This document shows positions 6,295 to 8,465 of a stretch of DNA of 8,465 bases, piece after piece (position 1 is the stretch's first letter; each line of letters opens with the position of its first letter). The position numbers and the translations under genes were made by a program. The notes under the pieces were generated by a model. That model was not told the DNA's origin. It saw nothing but the letters and a program-made list of their open reading frames with translations, and did no database searches. Origin of the DNA: Gemmatimonadales bacterium (lineage in GTDB: Bacteria; Gemmatimonadota; Gemmatimonadetes; Palauibacterales; Palauibacteraceae); assembly GCA_030608825.1 (NCBI GenBank), contig JAUWDL010000038.1, positions 1-8,465 of the forward strand, in the 5' to 3' direction.

Positions 6295-7227
6295 CTACCG
6301 CGCCCGGAGGTGACCCCTCAGCAACCTTCTGATGATGTCGCCTCGGGTGAGGAAACCGACCAGCCGGCCTTCCTCGACGACGGGCAATCGCTCGATCTCC
6401 TTGCGGATCATCAGGTCGGCGATGGCTTCGACCGTCTCATCCGCGCGCGCGGAGAAGACGCTCCGCTGCATGACGTCGCGTACCGAGCGCGCCCCGGGGT
6501 CTTCCTCGCCGGCTCCAGGGCCTTCCTCCCCCGATCCGGCGCCTTCCTCTCCGCGGATCCGGGGCAGGAACATCTCCATGATGTCTGCGTCCGTCACCAT
6601 GCCGATCACCTCCCCGTCGTCGCCGACGACCGGGATCGCCCGGAGCCTCCGGCGGATGAGGACCTCGGCCACGTCCGCCATCGCCGCATCGGATCGGACG
6701 CTGACGAAGCTCCGCGTCATCACATCGCGGACGAGAATCTCCGCGCCGAGGACCGGCTCGCGGAGGGCGTCCAACTCCATCACCTCCGCGGCCGTGCCGG
6801 CCGACTCGAGTCGCTCCTCCACCCGCCGTTTTCCGAGGGCTCGGGCCAGAGCCGCCATGGTCTGCAGGTAACGGGAGCCGCCGCTCAACGGCGCGATCAA
6901 CAGCACAAGGGTTCGCGCCTCTGGAGCCGTGGTTGGTGCGAAGGGGAGCGCTCCCTCGGCAACTCCCATCATCATGGCCAGGTCGTGTGCGGCCTCGGTT
7001 CGCATGTGTGCCATGACGGCGTGGGAGCCGATCGGTATGAGGTCGTGACCGGCCAGCGTCTCCAGTTCTTGATCCAGCCGGTCTCGATCCGCGAGACCAT
7101 CCGCGACCGCGGTGGAGGCGAGAACTTCGAGCGCTTGCGTGAGCGTCTCCGCCCGCAACGGCAGAATAATCCGGCGTTCGCTCAGCAGGTCGCCAAGCGT
7201 GCGGGCGTCCGGTCCCTCTTTTGTCAC
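6295..7227 (-). CDS. PTS EIIA-like domain fused to two CBS domains
   Basis: This is a predicted cytoplasmic regulator of 310 residues. Residues about 10-152 resemble the PTS EIIA type 2 / PtsN domain. The segment [19 protein letters not shown] aligns with the phosphohistidine loop, with H74 as the candidate phosphorylated residue; the proline usual just before it is replaced by alanine. The LLIAPLSGG and [12 protein letters not shown] segments (109-131) also fit the fold. Two CBS domains follow, at about 166-222 ([11 protein letters not shown] to [10 protein letters not shown]) and 248-304 ([11 protein letters not shown] to [12 protein letters not shown]); such pairs usually bind adenine nucleotides. 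An acidic glycine-rich linker (227-247) of three seven-residue repeats lies between the CBS domains. The GTG at 7227 was chosen because it overlaps the sucD stop as GTGA; no clear Shine-Dalgarno is visible, so coupling is likely. The longer open frame upstream only shadows sucD. Its partner and signal are unknown; a role as an energy-state sensor is inferred from context. Confidence 0.87.
   Translation of the reverse strand: MTKEGPDARTLGDLLSERRIILPLRAETLTQALEVLASTAVADGLADRDRLDQELETLAGHDLIPIGSHAVMAHMRTEAAHDLAMMMGVAEGALPFAPTTAPEARTLVLLIAPLSGGSRYLQTMAALARALGKRRVEERLESAGTAAEVMELDALREPVLGAEILVRDVMTRSFVSVRSDAAMADVAEVLIRRRLRAIPVVGDDGEVIGMVTDADIMEMFLPRIRGEEGAGSGEEGPGAGEEDPGARSVRDVMQRSVFSARADETVEAIADLMIRKEIERLPVVEEGRLVGFLTRGDIIRRLLRGHLRAR
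6487..6549 (-). repeat. 21-bp tandem repeat, three units, encoding a Glu-Glu-Gly heptad linker
   Basis: Three exact-period 21-base units lie inside the EIIA-CBS gene; on the plus strand the core CTTCCTC recurs at 6501, 6522 and 6543. In protein they read [14 protein letters not shown] and EEDPGAR (residues 227-247). The units sit between the two CBS domains and keep the frame, so they look like a flexible acidic linker that could gain or lose units by slippage. Confidence 0.85.
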
Positions 7228-8093
7228 AGCGCAGCGCGCAGCGCGTCGACGATCTCGACGGGTCGCTCGGCGACCGAGATGCCGTTCTCCTGGAACGCCC
7301 TGACTTTCTCGGCGGCCGTACCCTCGGATCCGGAGATGATCGCGCCCGCGTGTCCCATGCGACGGCCCGGGGGGGCTGTCTGTCCCGCGATGAAGCCGAC
7401 GACCGGCTTGTTCATCTCCTCCTTGACGAGGCTGGCCGCCGTCTGTTCGTCCGTGCCGCCGATTTCGCCGATGATCACGACCGCGTCGGTTTCGCCGTCG
7501 GCCTCGAAGGCCCGGAGGCAGTCCACAAAGTCCGTCCCGATGATCGGATCTCCGCCGATCCCGATCGAGGTCGACTGTCCGATCCCGGCGCTCGTGAGCT
7601 GGAAGATGATCTCGTAGGTCAGGGTGCCCGACCGGCTGACGATGCCGATCCGTCCCGGCAGCACGATCTGCCCGGGCAGGATCCCCACCTTGCACACGCC
7701 GGGCACGATCAGCCCGGGGCAGTTGGGTCCGATCAGGCGGGCTCCCCGTTCCTGGACGAAGGGCATCACCCTCATCATTTCCGCGACCGGGATCCCCTCC
7801 GTGATGCACACGATCAACTCGATCCCCGCGTCGGCGGCCTCCAGGATGGCATCTCCGGCGAACCGTGCCGGCACGTAGATAACCGACGCGTTGGCCTCCT
7901 GCTCGACCACTGCCTCGGCCACCGTGTTGTACACCGGCACGGTGCCGTCGAACGTGAGGCCGCCCTTCCCCGGAGTCACGCCGGCCACGATCCGGGTGCC
8001 GTATTCGATCATCTGACGAGTGTGGAAGGAGCCATCCCTGCCGGTGATGCCCTGTACCACGAGTCGAGTCTGTTCACCTATGAAAATCGCCAT
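7224..8093 (-). CDS. sucD: Succinyl-CoA synthetase alpha subunit
   Basis: This is the CoA-binding, phosphohistidine-carrying subunit of succinyl-CoA ligase, 289 residues, matching the usual length of about 290. The N-terminal CoA-binding Rossmann domain shows [12 protein letters not shown] (residues 14-25) and a PGKGG turn (41-45). The ligase domain carries SRSGTLTYE (153-161) and [12 protein letters not shown] (178-189). The phosphorylated active-site histidine is H248 in [10 protein letters not shown]. The ATG at 8093 is preceded by GGGAG about 5 bases upstream. It follows sucC by 38 bases, so the two subunits are co-transcribed. Its TGA stop overlaps the GTG start of the next gene by four bases (GTGA), which suggests translational coupling to the EIIA-CBS protein. 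Nothing in the sequence suggests loss of function. Confidence 0.98.
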   Translation of the reverse strand: MAIFIGEQTRLVVQGITGRDGSFHTRQMIEYGTRIVAGVTPGKGGLTFDGTVPVYNTVAEAVVEQEANASVIYVPARFAGDAILEAADAGIELIVCITEGIPVAEMMRVMPFVQERGARLIGPNCPGLIVPGVCKVGILPGQIVLPGRIGIVSRSGTLTYEIIFQLTSAGIGQSTSIGIGGDPIIGTDFVDCLRAFEADGETDAVVIIGEIGGTDEQTAASLVKEEMNKPVVGFIAGQTAPPGRRMGHAGAIISGSEGTAAEKVRAFQENGISVAERPVEIVDALRAAL

Positions 8094-8131
8094 GGGTCTC
8101 CCGTGTCGTCGGGCGTCAGCGCCTCATTCGG

Positions 8132-8465
8132 TCAGGAAGCGACCTCTACGGCACGCTGGACGGCCCGATCCATGTCCGTGTCGGCCTCGAAGCCGGCCCC
8201 CTCCAGGATCTTCACCCCTTCCTTCTCGTTCGTGCCCGTGAGCCGGATCGTGATCGGCACGTCCAGGTCGAGTCGACCGGTCGCTTCCACGATGCCGTTC
8301 GCCACGTCGTCGCAGCGGGTGATCCCGCCGAAGATGTTGAAGAGGATGGAGCGGACGCTCGGATCCTCCGTGATGATCTCCAAGGCCGCGACGACCTTCT
8401 CGGGGCTGGAGGACCCTCCGATGTCCAGGAAGTTCGCCGGGCTACCGCCGTAGTACTTCACCAGA
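8132..8465 (-). CDS. sucC: Succinyl-CoA synthetase beta subunit, C-terminal part (partial)
   Basis: This is the 3' end of the ADP/GDP-forming succinyl-CoA ligase beta chain, which with SucD converts succinyl-CoA to succinate with formation of ATP or GTP in the TCA cycle. About 111 residues are visible; the frame runs off the right edge, so the N-terminal ATP-grasp domain is outside the window. The visible part is the C-terminal ligase-CoA domain: it has a GGSPANFLDIGG stretch, then the family-typical NIFGGITRCDD phosphate-binding segment, then VPITIRLTGTNEKEG. A GTG at 8461 lies inside the conserved domain and is not a start. The gene ends in TGA, 38 bases before sucD. Nucleotide specificity cannot be judged because the determining region is missing. 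Confidence 0.96.
   Translation of the reverse strand, partial: LVKYYGGSPANFLDIGGSSSPEKVVAALEIITEDPSVRSILFNIFGGITRCDDVANGIVEATGRLDLDVPITIRLTGTNEKEGVKILEGAGFEADTDMDRAVQRAVEVAS

Noticed and set aside
7228..7809. N-terminal extension of the EIIA-CBS protein by 194 residues
   Set aside because: It is sucD read in a different frame, rich in Arg and Gly; the GTG overlapping the sucD stop gives a complete EIIA domain.
7221..8453. A 410-codon open frame on the plus strand opposite sucC/sucD
   Set aside because: It is the antisense of conserved SucC and SucD; the protein is low-complexity, rich in Asp, Arg, Gly and His, with no domain. Long antisense frames are expected in GC-rich coding DNA.

Overview
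The window is GC-rich bacterial DNA read entirely on the minus strand. It holds thirteen genes with at most 95 bases between neighbours and no mobile elements, RNA genes or CRISPR. In transcription order (right to left) they are: sucC (3' end), sucD, a PTS EIIA-CBS fusion protein, ndk, yceD/DUF177, rpmF, plsX, fabD, fabG, acpP, fabF, purE and the 5' end of an IspF-like frame. The GC-rich codons, the four-cysteine L32, and the order sucCD - ndk - yceD - rpmF - plsX - fab genes suggest a Gemmatimonadota-like or related environmental bacterium. That placement rests on recalled gene order, not on a search, and is tentative.

Right part (about 8465-5807): the succinyl-CoA synthetase subunits (TCA cycle, substrate-level phosphorylation) are followed, with a 4-base GTGA overlap, by a 310-residue protein. 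It joins an N-terminal PTS EIIA-like domain to two CBS domains through a linker of three seven-residue repeats. Nucleoside diphosphate kinase comes next. This part is about energy charge: SucCD makes a nucleoside triphosphate, Ndk spreads the phosphate among nucleotides, and the EIIA-CBS protein has the makeup of a sensor.

Middle part (5789-635): yceD, rpmF and plsX are the classic ribosome/phospholipid junction. A type II fatty acid synthesis block (fabD, fabG, acpP, fabF) follows. The usual fabH is missing: plsX and fabD lie only 4 bases apart.

Left end (621-1): purE follows fabF closely. It appears to begin at a rare ATT codon, lacks the usual C-terminal tail, and has alanine where the family usually has a second conserved histidine. 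The last frame, cut by the window edge, begins like IspF (MEP pathway cyclase) but lacks the metal-binding histidine and looks shortened or degenerate.

The most unusual points are the EIIA-CBS protein coupled to sucD, the apparent ATT start and altered PurE, and the degenerate IspF-like frame. The rest is a conventional housekeeping superoperon.
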